From Candidatus Pyrohabitans jungbluthii (GTDB lineage Archaea > Hydrothermarchaeota > Hydrothermarchaeia > Hydrothermarchaeales > BMS3B): 64,000 bases of DNA. The position numbers and the translations under genes are program-made. The notes below the pieces were generated by a model. The model searched no databases, was not told the origin of the DNA, and saw only the letters and a program-made list of their open reading frames with translations. The first letter of the stretch is position 1, and every line of letters starts with the position of its first letter. Location of the stretch: the NCBI GenBank assembly GCA_002010065.2, contig MTMD02000014.1, positions 68,534-132,533 of the forward strand, written 5' to 3'. Below, one piece after another: positions 23,332 through 31,994 of this stretch.

Positions 23332-24335
23332 GAGCCCAAACTCTTCACAGTCTCAACCATGGCGCGAAGGTTCCTATTTGGCGTTAGCGGCGAGATGGCG
23401 CACCCCGGGGCGATTATGTCTATACCCGCCTCTATAGCTCGCTTCGTCTCGGCAATCACCTCCTCGGGGGTGCCAAAGGCTAGGGCGTAGACAGTGTCGA
23501 TGTTGCCCATAATAGACGCCTTACCTCTGGATACCTCCACAGCATGCCTGGCGTCGGTCTTGGAATCTATGCTCAGGCAGGTGGCGCCGGTTTCTATCAT
23601 CTTATCTATAATCTTCGTGCCATCGCCGCAGATGTGGAGAATCGTCGGGCCTTTAATCTTTCGTATAAGCTCACGGTCGAAGGGCTGGGCAAAGTTAACA
23701 TAACCCTTGACACCCATAATATCCACAGAGGCAAACATGTTCTCTATTACAATTGCATCCGCGCCGTGCTCCAGCATGGCGTTGGCATACTCTGCTATCG
23801 CCTCAAGGCCAAGGTTTGTGAACTCCTTGACAATCACCGGGTTCTTTATGGACATCTTCAGAATCTTCTCCATGTTCGCAAGGTGGGCTGCGAGGGAGAA
23901 GGGGCCTATTACGTGTCCCATTATTGGCACCTCATCTCCGTACTCCTCCTTGAGAATCTCTATCGCTTCCAGCACCACCGGAATCCTTCCCCGCTCCAGA
24001 AAGTTCTCCGGCACCTCAACACCCTCTGGTGTTGAATAGCCTTTGAAGGGCGCCTCTGGGATGTCTGTCTTTCTCTTGCCCCACTTCACCTCAAGCCCGA
24101 AAATCTCAGCTTCTACCGTCTGGCAAAATGGGACGCCTATGCCTTCCAGACCAACCTGCTCCCAGGCAGCGGCAGCTAGTTTTGCCATCTTGCGTGCGTC
24201 GCGGTAGGCGTCTGGGAAGTATATTCCCAGCTTGTCCATCTGTTCTATGGTTGCTGTCTGGTTTGGAGAAGTCACAGGCGGGCGGTCAACCTTTTTAAGA
24301 TGCAGGGCCTTGAGGAATCTTTCCCTCGGTGTCAT
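23328..24335 (-). CDS. UroD/MtaA-type corrinoid methyltransferase (copy 2)
   Basis: 335 residues with the MtaA/MtbA zinc site: HICGDGTKII (HxC) and the later cysteine in APGCAISP. The start MTPRERFLKALHLKKVDRPP is typical. It is placed between an Lrp regulator and the GAF-PAS-DUF835 regulator, with close spacing to both, so it is under dedicated control. Substrate thiol and cognate corrinoid are not known. Confidence 0.85.
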   Translation of the reverse strand: MTPRERFLKALHLKKVDRPPVTSPNQTATIEQMDKLGIYFPDAYRDARKMAKLAAAAWEQVGLEGIGVPFCQTVEAEIFGLEVKWGKRKTDIPEAPFKGYSTPEGVEVPENFLERGRIPVVLEAIEILKEEYGDEVPIMGHVIGPFSLAAHLANMEKILKMSIKNPVIVKEFTNLGLEAIAEYANAMLEHGADAIVIENMFASVDIMGVKGYVNFAQPFDRELIRKIKGPTILHICGDGTKIIDKMIETGATCLSIDSKTDARHAVEVSRGKASIMGNIDTVYALAFGTPEEVIAETKRAIEAGIDIIAPGCAISPLTPNRNLRAMVETVKSLGS

Positions 24336-24347
24336 GTCAATCCTCCA

Positions 24348-24845
24348 CTACTCGCAGAACAGTTTCTTAAGAACATCATCACTGTAGTTCACAAGCAGCC
24401 TTTTCTCCTCCTTAATAGTGGAAGCCACGAAGTGGGTGCCTGTCTTAACCACCCCGTCTATGGCGTGCATCTCGCGGAGGATTCTCTTCAAATCTTCCCT
24501 GTCTTTAGCTTTGGCAATGACGATGAAGTCAAAGTCGCCAAGCACATAATAAACAGTAAAAACGCCTGAGATGGAAGCGAGTTTCTCCCCTATCTCCTCT
24601 GCAGTGGTGTTCTCATAACTGACGTTCACAAAGGTGACGGCGGTCATGTCCAGACCCAAAACCTGGGGGTCAAGCTCAACAAAGGTGCCCTTAATAAGTC
24701 CCATCTTCTCAAACTTCTTCAGCCTGTAGTGCACCGTCGAGCGGCTTATGCTTGTGCGCTTTGATATCTCATCGAGGTTGCAGCTTCCATCCTCGTCGAT
24801 GCATCTGAGTATTTTAATATCCTTCTCTTCAAGCTTTACGGACAT
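24348..24845 (-). CDS. Lrp/AsnC-family regulator
   Basis: 165 residues: an N-terminal winged helix (LRCIDEDGSCNLDEISKRTSISRSTVHYRLKKFEKMGLI) and a C-terminal RAM ligand domain (DFDFIVIAKAKDREDLKRIL). It is the first gene of a minus-strand set with the MtaA-type enzyme and the GAF-PAS regulator. An amino acid or methylated compound is a likely ligand by family, but this cannot be read here. Confidence 0.92.
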   Translation of the reverse strand: MSVKLEEKDIKILRCIDEDGSCNLDEISKRTSISRSTVHYRLKKFEKMGLIKGTFVELDPQVLGLDMTAVTFVNVSYENTTAEEIGEKLASISGVFTVYYVLGDFDFIVIAKAKDREDLKRILREMHAIDGVVKTGTHFVASTIKEEKRLLVNYSDDVLKKLFCE

Positions 24846-24870
24846 GATGTTTTATTGTTTTTTGTATTAC

Positions 24871-24880
24871 TATATATAAA
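24871..24880 (-). promoter_or_regulatory. TATA box of the Lrp gene
   Basis: On the minus strand TTTATATATA lies about 25 bases before the ATG at 24845, with no ribosome site between. This suggests a leaderless transcript starting the Lrp-MtaA-GAF/PAS-OsmC-DsrE-TusA operon. Confidence 0.55.
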
Positions 24881-24910
24881 ATTAATGCAGAAGTTGGATA
24901 TTTTTCAAAG

Positions 24911-25090
24911 TCACTCCTGGCGCTCGTCTCCTACCTTCATTCTGAGCACTCCCCAGTCCACCAGGAGCTTGGCTGCAGCATAGGTGTCCTCTGGCGAAAG
25001 GTTGAGCTCAGAGGCAAGCTCACACAGGTTTATGCTCTTCCGTTGGTGCATCGCCCTGAGTATCATCTTTACGGCGATGTCCTTTTGCAT
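24911..25090 (-). CDS. small winged-helix protein
   Basis: 59 residues from the ATG at 25090; the track start adds hydrophobic residues from the promoter. The sequence (IAVKMILRAMHQRKSINLCELASELNLSPEDTYAAAK) is a single helix-turn-helix. A TATA box, TATATATATC on the minus strand, lies about 21-30 bases before the ATG, so the message is leaderless. It is divergent from the FrhB-like gene and likely regulates it or itself. Confidence 0.7.
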   Translation of the reverse strand: MQKDIAVKMILRAMHQRKSINLCELASELNLSPEDTYAAAKLLVDWGVLRMKVGDERQE

Positions 25091-25177
25091 GATATACAAT
25101 ACTGATTTCAGATATATATACTTTATCCAAATAAGTAGCGAAATATTTAAATATAATCCAAACAATATGGGTACGTG
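25091..25177. promoter_or_regulatory. divergent promoter region
   Basis: Holds a minus-strand TATA box (25111-25120) for the small regulator and a plus-strand TATA-like ATTTAAATAT (25144-25153) about 25 bases before the FrhB-like ATG. The two core promoters are only about 25 bases apart, so one bound repressor could shut both. Confidence 0.55.
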
Positions 25178-26488
25178 ATGAAAAGACGCCTGCTCACACT
25201 GATAGGCGGTATAGGTGTAGACGAAGACAGATGCATAGGGTGCGGAAACTGCGAGGCTGTGTGCCCAGGCAACTATGAACTCCTCTGCAGGGGTATAGAG
25301 GGGAGAGGCACTCTTGTGGTGAGGAATGGTGTCGCGAGTTTTGTCTCAGCCGAGTGCTGCCGCAGGGACATACCCGAGAGCGCCTGCAGGCAGTGCTACG
25401 ACGCCTGCCCAATGCGTGCGGTAATTTATCCTGATAGTGAGGGATTCCAGAGACTGGAAGCTGAGATTATAAACGCTGGAAAATGCACCGGCTGCGGTGC
25501 ATGCGCTGCTGTCTGCCCGGATAAAATTATAGAGATAAATGAATATCCTATACTCAGAGGCGAGTGCATAAACTGCGGCTTTTGCCTAGTTCACTGCCCA
25601 TCAATGCGGAGAGCGTCCACCAAGGGAGAGATCTCGCTCATAGACGAACCTCTTGGGGAGTACAGGAAGCTGGTGGCTGCAAGGGCTAGTGCAGCAAGAA
25701 TCGCCAGCGTAGCTCAGGATGGCGGAATTGTTACTGCGCTTCTCACCTATGCGCTGAGGAAGGGCATAATAGATGCTGCAGTAGTTGCGGTGAATAGTTC
25801 GCAGCCCTGGAAGCCTGTGCCACTGATAGCCTCAACTGAGGAGGAGATAATCGCTGGGGCAGGAACCAAATATACAAACTCTCCAACACTTGCGGCACTG
25901 AAAAAGGCCCGTGAAAGTGGTTTTAAAAAGCTCGGGATTGTGACGCTTCCCTGCCAGAGCAGAGCACTTCAACGACTTGAAACTTCAGAACTTGGTAGGG
26001 AGCTTATGGACATTGTTGCCCTTAACATAAGCCTCTTCTGCAAGGCTAACCTCCACTACGCCGGGATACTTGAACTCTCACAAAAGTATGGATTCTCCCT
26101 CAATGAAGTGAAGAAGTTTGCAATCAAGGGCAAAAGTCTCTACGTGACAACGCCAGCTGGGGTTGTGGATATCCCACTTAAAGAAGCTCTGAGGTACTGC
26201 AGACCCGCATGCAAGTGCTGCGCTGACTTTACGTCGGTGCATGCGGATATCTCAGTTGGCGCGGTGGGCTCACCCAAAGAGTTCTCCACGGTAATTATCA
26301 GAACCAGGAAAGCTGAGGAAATATTTGAAAACATGGTAAAAGAGGGTATAATTGAGGTTAAAGAGGTTAATGATAAGGGTTTCAGCCTTTTGATGAAGCT
26401 TGCGGCTCAGAAAAGCAAAAATACTCAAAATCTCAGTGAGCCTGGAAAGGTGGTTGCAATGATGCGAGCAGGTGGTGGTGGCCATTAG
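25178..26488 (+). CDS. FrhB/FpoF-like F420-reducing flavoprotein with ferredoxin domains
   Basis: 436 residues. The N-terminal 160 contain several 4Fe-4S motifs (CIGCGNCEAVCPG, CRQCYDACP, CTGCGACAAVCP, CINCGFCLVHCP). The rest is the FrhB/FdhB fold (QDGGIVTALLTYAL, GAGTKYTNSP, VTLPCQSRAL) that binds FAD and reduces F420. It probably couples ferredoxin or Hdr electrons to F420. The first ATG of the leaderless transcript is at 25178; the track GTG is one codon upstream. It lies just before the methyl-transfer operon. Confidence 0.82.
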   Translation: MKRRLLTLIGGIGVDEDRCIGCGNCEAVCPGNYELLCRGIEGRGTLVVRNGVASFVSAECCRRDIPESACRQCYDACPMRAVIYPDSEGFQRLEAEIINAGKCTGCGACAAVCPDKIIEINEYPILRGECINCGFCLVHCPSMRRASTKGEISLIDEPLGEYRKLVAARASAARIASVAQDGGIVTALLTYALRKGIIDAAVVAVNSSQPWKPVPLIASTEEEIIAGAGTKYTNSPTLAALKKARESGFKKLGIVTLPCQSRALQRLETSELGRELMDIVALNISLFCKANLHYAGILELSQKYGFSLNEVKKFAIKGKSLYVTTPAGVVDIPLKEALRYCRPACKCCADFTSVHADISVGAVGSPKEFSTVIIRTRKAEEIFENMVKEGIIEVKEVNDKGFSLLMKLAAQKSKNTQNLSEPGKVVAMMRAGGGGH

Positions 26489-26557
26489 GAAAAAATCTAA
26501 GTATTTCTGTGAATTATTGAAAATTGTATTGCTTACCAAAGAAAAATTTAAATATTG

Positions 26558-26573
26558 TATCAGGTATATGATA
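26558..26573. promoter_or_regulatory. dyad in the leader of the methyl-transfer operon
   Basis: TATCA-GGTATA-TGATA between the AT-rich TATA-like block AAATTTAAATATT (about 26544-26556) and the ATG at 26588. Possibly an operator; the short arms make this weak. Confidence 0.3.
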
Positions 26574-26587
26574 AGTGGGGTAGCAAC

Positions 26588-27607
26588 ATGACGCCGAAAG
26601 AGAGAGTGATGAACACACTGGAAAAGAAGGAAGTTGACCGCGTGCCAGTGTTCAGCGGAATGGGCAACGTCACCGTGGCTGGGATGCAGAAGTACGGCAT
26701 CGACTTTGCCTCGTCGCATGCGAATGCTGAGCAGATGGCAACGCTCGCGTGCTCTACCTACGAGCTTTTTGGATTTGAGTGTGCTGTCGTACCCTTCGAC
26801 CTGTGCGTGGAAGCAGAGGCGCTGGGCTGCGAAGTGAACTTCTACGCTGGCAAGCAGAACATACTCTATCCTACAATAAAGTCGAAGATTCTCAAGGTAG
26901 GTGAGGAGCTTCAGGTGCCTGAGAACCTGCTTGAGCGGGGCAGGATACCTCTGGTAAAGGAGGCAATCTCGCTTTGCAAGGAGAAGCTCAACGGCGAGGT
27001 GGCGGTTGGAAGCTATATTCTCGGGCCATTTACACTTGCGGGGCAGATCCTCGACCTGAACGACCTCCTCAAGAGTTCATTTAAAAAGCCGAATGATGTC
27101 AAAGCTCTGCTGAGCCAGCTGGTTGAGCCGCTGGTTGATATAGCCAATGCATTCCACGAGGCTGGCGCTGACTATATAACAGTGCGCGAGATGGGAGCAC
27201 CCAGCGACGTTATCTCGCCGCGCATGTTCAAGATGCTGGTGCAGCCATATCTCAAGGAAACCATCGCCGGCATAAAGGCGCCGACTATTCTGCACATGTG
27301 CGGCGACACCAACATGCTGGTGGAGATGCTCTATGAGTGCGGTGCAAATGCGATAAGCGTGGAGCAGAAGAACGACGTCGCTGCTACACGCCAGAAGCTT
27401 GGCGAGGAGGCGGTGATTCTGGGCAATCTGGATGCATATGGTGTCATAGTTAAGGGCACACCTGAGGAGGTGGAGCAGTCGGTTAAGCAGGCGATCGAAG
27501 CGGGCGTCGACGGTGTAATGCCAGGATGCGACATCTGGCCCGAGGTGCCCGAGGATAACATGCATGCGCTCATAAAAGCTGTGGAAAAATACGGCGCAAA
27601 AAGCTGA
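26588..27607 (+). CDS. UroD/MtaA-type corrinoid methyltransferase (copy 3)
   Basis: 339 residues from the ATG at 26588, which has GTGGGG upstream; the track start lies upstream of a TATA-like region. The zinc motif HMCGDTNML (HxC) and MPGCDIWP complete an H-x-C-xn-C site. It heads the operon with a corrinoid protein, its activator, an MtrH-like methyltransferase and a cytochrome. It either passes methyl to or from a thiol such as coenzyme M, or is the demethylase for an unknown methyl donor. Confidence 0.85.
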   Translation: MTPKERVMNTLEKKEVDRVPVFSGMGNVTVAGMQKYGIDFASSHANAEQMATLACSTYELFGFECAVVPFDLCVEAEALGCEVNFYAGKQNILYPTIKSKILKVGEELQVPENLLERGRIPLVKEAISLCKEKLNGEVAVGSYILGPFTLAGQILDLNDLLKSSFKKPNDVKALLSQLVEPLVDIANAFHEAGADYITVREMGAPSDVISPRMFKMLVQPYLKETIAGIKAPTILHMCGDTNMLVEMLYECGANAISVEQKNDVAATRQKLGEEAVILGNLDAYGVIVKGTPEEVEQSVKQAIEAGVDGVMPGCDIWPEVPEDNMHALIKAVEKYGAKS

Positions 27608-27619
27608 GAGGTGAGGAAG

Positions 27620-28297
27620 ATGACCGAGGACAAGAAGCAGCTTCTGGAAGAGATAAGGAAGGCAGTTATAGAATTCGACGAAGACCGCGTGAAGGAGCTT
27701 GCCAACAAGTGGATTGAGCTGGGCTATGATGCCAACGAGGCAATTTTTGAGGGCTTGGCCGCGGGCATGGAGGTTGTGGGCGATCTATTCGCAAAGAACG
27801 AGTACTTCGTGCCCGAGGTGCTCATGTGCGCCGATGCGCTCTACGCAGGCCTCGACATTCTGCGCCCCCACATAAAGGCGGAGGATAAGACGGAAACTAA
27901 AGGCGTGGTGGTAATAGGCACCGTGGAGGGCGACGTGCACGACATAGGTAAGAACCTGGTGAAGCTCATGTTCGAGGTTGCAGGCTTTGAGGTGCACGAC
28001 CTCGGCAAAGACGTACCCCTGGAGAAGTTCGTTGAGGAGCAGCTAAAGACAGACGCAGACCTCGTGTGCCTCTCAGCGATGATGACTACCACAATGCCAG
28101 GGATGAAGAAAGTTATTGAGATGCTTCGCGAGCGCAACCCGAATGTTAAGATCATGATTGGCGGTGCCCCAGTGTCGGAGAAGACAGTGGAGATGTACGG
28201 TGCCGACGCCACGGGCAAGGACGCTGCAAGCGCCCTTGAAGAGGCTATAAAGATGGTTGCCTCGCTTAGAGAGATGAAGAGGAAGAAGGAGATCTGA
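27620..28297 (+). CDS. corrinoid protein (MtaC/MtbC/MtoC-like)
   Basis: 225 residues from the ATG at 27620, preceded by GAGGTGAGGAAG. The N-terminal helical cap (DANEAIFEGLAAGMEVVGDLF) is followed by the B12-binding domain with the lower axial histidine in EGDVHDIGKNL (DxHxxG) and later SAMMTTTMPGMK and IMIGGAPVS. It carries the methyl group on cobalamin between the methyltransferases on either side. Confidence 0.95.
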   Translation: MTEDKKQLLEEIRKAVIEFDEDRVKELANKWIELGYDANEAIFEGLAAGMEVVGDLFAKNEYFVPEVLMCADALYAGLDILRPHIKAEDKTETKGVVVIGTVEGDVHDIGKNLVKLMFEVAGFEVHDLGKDVPLEKFVEEQLKTDADLVCLSAMMTTTMPGMKKVIEMLRERNPNVKIMIGGAPVSEKTVEMYGADATGKDAASALEEAIKMVASLREMKRKKEI

Positions 28298-28306
28298 GGT
28301 GCTGTG

Positions 28307-30244
28307 ATGAAGTACAAGGTGATCTTCCAGCCCTCGGGGCGCAGAGGGGAAATAGAGGAGGGCAAGACCCTCCGTGAGGCTGCGATTGAGCTGGGTGTGG
28401 GCATAGAGCAGGTGTGCGGCGGCAACAAGGTTTGCGGAAAGTGCAAGGTTCAGATTCAGGAAGGCTACTTTGCAAAGTTCGATGTCCACTCCAGCATGAA
28501 CAACCTCTCGCCCATAGGCAAGGAAGAGCTCAGGCTTCTTAATGAAGAGGAGGTTAAGAACAACTATCGCCTAGCCTGTGCTGCCCGCGTGCAGGGCGAT
28601 GTGCTTGTGTTTGTGCCTGAGGAGAGCCGTGTTGGCGGGCAGATTGTGAGGAAGGCAGCGGGCGAGATAAACATTGAGCTCGACCCTGCAGTGCGGAAGT
28701 ACTACGTCGAGCTACCTCCTCCCACCCTGGAGGACCCTGAGGGAGACTATGAGCGCCTGATGCGCGCCCTCAAGGAGCAGCACGGTCTCGAGGGCTTGAG
28801 CATGGACTACCATGCTCTTAGGGCTCTGCCGTTGGCGCTGAGAGAGGGCAAGTGGAAGGTCACCGTAACAGTGTGGAACGATCGAGAGATAATAGGCGTG
28901 GAGCCGGGCTATAACGACCGCACCCTGGGCATAGCCTTCGACGTGGGAACGACGACGGTGGTGGGCTACCTCACCGACATTAACACCGGCAAGGTTATCG
29001 CCATAGACTCCATGATGAATCCGCAGGTAAGCTTCGGCGAAGACGTGATGGCGCGCATCACCTATGCTATGGAGCACGAAGATGGGCTGCAGAAGATGCA
29101 TGAGGCAATCATCGGAGGGATAAACAAGATCATCTCAAACCTGTGCAATAAGGCTCAAGTTGGAGTGGAGGAAATTTCAGAGATAGTGCTCGTGGGCAAC
29201 ACTGCAATGCACCACATATACCTGAACATCTACCCGGAGTACCTCGGCGTATCACCCTTTACGCCCGCGGTGCACCGCAGCCTAGACATAAAGGCGAGGG
29301 ACCTCAACATCAAGGCGGCGCCCGGCGCTAATGTGCACGTCCTGCCAATAGAGGCAGGCTTCGTAGGCGCCGACAACATGGGTGTGGTTGTAGCCCTTGA
29401 GCCCGAGAAGAAGGACGACATCTGGCTCATCATAGACATAGGCACCAACGGCGAGATAGTGCTGGGCAACAAGGACAAACTGCTCTCGACTAGCTGCGCT
29501 ACAGGTCCAGCGTTTGAGGGTGCGCAGATTACGCACGGCATGAGAGCAGCGCCCGGAGCGATAGAGCGCGTGCGCATTGACCCGGAGACAAAGGAGCCCC
29601 GCTACAAGGTCATAGGCAAGGAAGAGTGGAGCGACGAAGTTAAGAGCGAGGCTCGCGGAATATGCGGCTCGGGTATAATAGAAGTAGTGGCAGAGATGTT
29701 CAAGGCTGGCATTATAAAGAACAGCGGCGTCTTCAATACCAAGCTCGACACCCCGCGTATACGCAAAGGCGAAAACGGCCAGCCAGAGTATGTGCTCGCC
29801 TGGGCGGATGAGACTGCGATAGGCAAGGACATAACCGTTACCCAGAGCGACGTGCGCGCGGTTCAGTTAGCGAAGGGCGCACTGTACACCGGCTGCAAGA
29901 TTCTCATGAAGCGCTATGGCATAGATGCTGTGGACAAGGTGATTCTCGCTGGAGCCTTCGGAAGCTACATAGATAAAGAAGCCAGCATGGTCATAGGCAT
30001 GTTCCCGGACTGCGATCTGGACAAGGTTGTAGCCGTGGGCAACGCCGCCGGCGATGGCGCGCGTATAGCGCTGCTCAACCGTAGGAAGCGCGAGGAGGCT
30101 AACGCCGTAGCGAGGCGCATAAAGTACATTGAGCTTACAGTGGACCCCGACTTCCAGACGGAGTTCATGCAGGCGATGTACTTCCCACACATGAAGGACA
30201 AGTTCCCCCACATCCAGCACATCCTTGATAAGATACCCAAGTAG
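28307..30244 (+). CDS. RACo-type corrinoid reductive activator
   Basis: 645 residues from the ATG at 28307. The N-terminal 2Fe-2S ferredoxin has CGGNKVCGKCKV and a downstream cysteine; the long C-terminal ASKHA ATPase (DUF4445) part has AFDVGTTTVVGYL, VGNTAMHH, IDIGTNGEIVLG and LAGAFGSYID. Such proteins use ATP to reduce inactive Co(II) corrinoid to Co(I). Its place directly after the corrinoid gene fits that job. The same type is called MtoD in O-demethylation operons. Confidence 0.92.
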   Translation: MKYKVIFQPSGRRGEIEEGKTLREAAIELGVGIEQVCGGNKVCGKCKVQIQEGYFAKFDVHSSMNNLSPIGKEELRLLNEEEVKNNYRLACAARVQGDVLVFVPEESRVGGQIVRKAAGEINIELDPAVRKYYVELPPPTLEDPEGDYERLMRALKEQHGLEGLSMDYHALRALPLALREGKWKVTVTVWNDREIIGVEPGYNDRTLGIAFDVGTTTVVGYLTDINTGKVIAIDSMMNPQVSFGEDVMARITYAMEHEDGLQKMHEAIIGGINKIISNLCNKAQVGVEEISEIVLVGNTAMHHIYLNIYPEYLGVSPFTPAVHRSLDIKARDLNIKAAPGANVHVLPIEAGFVGADNMGVVVALEPEKKDDIWLIIDIGTNGEIVLGNKDKLLSTSCATGPAFEGAQITHGMRAAPGAIERVRIDPETKEPRYKVIGKEEWSDEVKSEARGICGSGIIEVVAEMFKAGIIKNSGVFNTKLDTPRIRKGENGQPEYVLAWADETAIGKDITVTQSDVRAVQLAKGALYTGCKILMKRYGIDAVDKVILAGAFGSYIDKEASMVIGMFPDCDLDKVVAVGNAAGDGARIALLNRRKREEANAVARRIKYIELTVDPDFQTEFMQAMYFPHMKDKFPHIQHILDKIPK

Positions 30245-30253
30245 GTGAGTAAA

Positions 30254-31237
30254 GTGTTCAGCCTGAATAATAAGAATCAGAAGGTCGTGAAGATAGGGAA
30301 TGTGAAGTTCGGCGGGCGCCCTGGGGAGAATCCCACAGTGCTCATCGGCACAATGTTCTACAACGGTCACAAAATCCTCGGCTCCCGCAAAAAGGGCGAG
30401 TTCGACAAGAAGCGAGCTGAAGAGCTAATAAACCGCCAGGAGGAGCTGAGCGACGCCACAGGCGTGCCCTGCATGCTTGACATAGTTGCCACATTTGGCG
30501 AAGAGGCAAAGCGCTACATCGACTTCGTGGCAGAGGTTACAGACATGCCCTTCTCCACAGATATATGGACAGAGCAGCCCAAGGTGGAGGCGGCGCAGTA
30601 CATCGCTGAGGTAGGGCTTCAGGATCGCCACCTGTACAACAGCCTTGCACCATGGGCGAAAGACCCAGAGTATGAGGTAAACGAGCTGAGCAAGCTTGGT
30701 TTGAAGAATGTTCTGCTCGTTGCCTTCAACATGCAGAACCCCACGCCCCAGGGCAGGGTGGAGCTTGTCAAGGATGTTCTGCTCCCGCGGGCAGAGAAAG
30801 CTGGATTCAAGAATATCCTGGTAGACACATCGCTTATGAGTATCCCCTCCTCTCCCTTCTCCTTTTTGGGAAGCAGGCTGGTCAAGGAGGAGCTGGGCTT
30901 TCCAGTGGGCTGCGCTCCCTCGAACGGCACAGACTTGGTTAAGAAGGACGCAGAGGCTAAGTGGGGCAAGCTCGGCTTCGTGGGCATAGACAGCGCTGCC
31001 CATGCGCTGGGCGCAGTCTTCTGGAGCGACTTCCTGCTCTATGGCCCAATAGAGAGCGCCCCATGGATATTCCCAGCCATAGCCAACGCCAATGCGATGC
31101 TGGCAACCTTCGTCTACGACGAAATCGGCGAGCTTCCAGCGAGCGAGAACCATCCGATATACAAGTTCTACCAAGACTTCGTGAATGAGCTCAAAGCTGG
31201 CAAGGCTTCGCTCAAGGAAATGGAGGCGGAAGGATAG
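30254..31237 (+). CDS. MtrH-like methyltransferase (methyl-H4MPT forming)
   Basis: About 327 residues. I start at the GTG at 30254 because AGGTGAG lies just before it; the track GTG at 30245 has none. The sequence is close to MtrH, the subunit that moves methyl between tetrahydromethanopterin and a corrinoid (KIGNVKFGGRPGENPTVLIG, LDIVATFGEEAKRYIDF). Other mtr genes are absent from the window, so it is a stand-alone methyltransferase like MtoA. It gives the link from methyl corrinoid to the H4MPT C1 pathway. Confidence 0.9.
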   Translation: MFSLNNKNQKVVKIGNVKFGGRPGENPTVLIGTMFYNGHKILGSRKKGEFDKKRAEELINRQEELSDATGVPCMLDIVATFGEEAKRYIDFVAEVTDMPFSTDIWTEQPKVEAAQYIAEVGLQDRHLYNSLAPWAKDPEYEVNELSKLGLKNVLLVAFNMQNPTPQGRVELVKDVLLPRAEKAGFKNILVDTSLMSIPSSPFSFLGSRLVKEELGFPVGCAPSNGTDLVKKDAEAKWGKLGFVGIDSAAHALGAVFWSDFLLYGPIESAPWIFPAIANANAMLATFVYDEIGELPASENHPIYKFYQDFVNELKAGKASLKEMEAEG

Positions 31238-31244
31238 CTTAGCC

Positions 31245-31994
31245 ATGGAGTACATGGTGATTCCCCCTGCCCTGAAAACACATTTTTATTTTATTGCCCT
31301 TATTTTGTCTTTTGTTTTTTTGACGGGGGTTGGCTTCAAGATAATGCTTATATCCAGCACTCGAGACACAACTGGCAGGCTCTCTATCTTTAGGATCGCT
31401 TGGATGAGCCTCACTTCCCTTTTCTCCCCAGAATGCCTTCTCGCCAGGCGGGTTTTTCCAAGGAGCTGGCTTCGCGGCGCAATGCTCGTGCTCATAATAT
31501 GGAGCTTTCTGCTAATCATAGCCGGCGGTGTGCTGAGCTATTCTTCTCGCTTGGTCGGGGTCCCGCTCCGCTCCACCTATCACCTCCTCAGCCTTTCCGT
31601 TGACACCGCCGGCTTTCTTCTTCTATTAGGCGTGCTCTACGCCATCGCAAGGCGATATTTGCTCGCAAGGGAAGAAGTGTTCACCATGCCAGAGGACGGC
31701 GTCTTCCTCGGCTTATTTCTTCTTATCCTGCTCTCCGGCTTTGCTGTTGAAGGTGCGAGGCTGGCGATAACATCTGCCAGCGACGCGTACTCGCCTTTTG
31801 GAAGCCTCGTGGCGGAGCTGCTCTCCCCAGCAACCTTAGAAATGCAGGGGAAGGTATTCGTCTACGCCAAGCTTTTGCACTTCACCGCAGCCTTTGCCCT
31901 TCTCGCATATATCCCCTTCTCAAAGGCGATGCACATGTTTGCAGCGCAAATCACCACACGCTTTGCAAAAGAAAAAGAGAGGCTGTATTATTAA
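31245..31994 (+). CDS. HdrE/NarI-like cytochrome b membrane subunit
   Basis: 249 residues from the ATG at 31245. About five transmembrane helices, for example FYFIALILSFVFLTGVGF and VLIIWSFLLIIAGGVL, with histidines in STYHLLSLSVD and KLLHFTAAF that could ligate heme b. Length and layout match HdrE/HmeC/NarI-type subunits that connect a quinone or phenazine pool to a cytoplasmic Fe-S protein. It follows the MtrH-like gene by 7 bases. The best HdrD-type partner in the window is 11 kb away. Confidence 0.75.
   Translation: MEYMVIPPALKTHFYFIALILSFVFLTGVGFKIMLISSTRDTTGRLSIFRIAWMSLTSLFSPECLLARRVFPRSWLRGAMLVLIIWSFLLIIAGGVLSYSSRLVGVPLRSTYHLLSLSVDTAGFLLLLGVLYAIARRYLLAREEVFTMPEDGVFLGLFLLILLSGFAVEGARLAITSASDAYSPFGSLVAELLSPATLEMQGKVFVYAKLLHFTAAFALLAYIPFSKAMHMFAAQITTRFAKEKERLYY

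Noticed and set aside
30425-31255. 276-residue minus-strand ORF
   Set aside because: Antisense shadow of the MtrH-like gene, rich in His, Leu and Cys as expected for a complementary frame.
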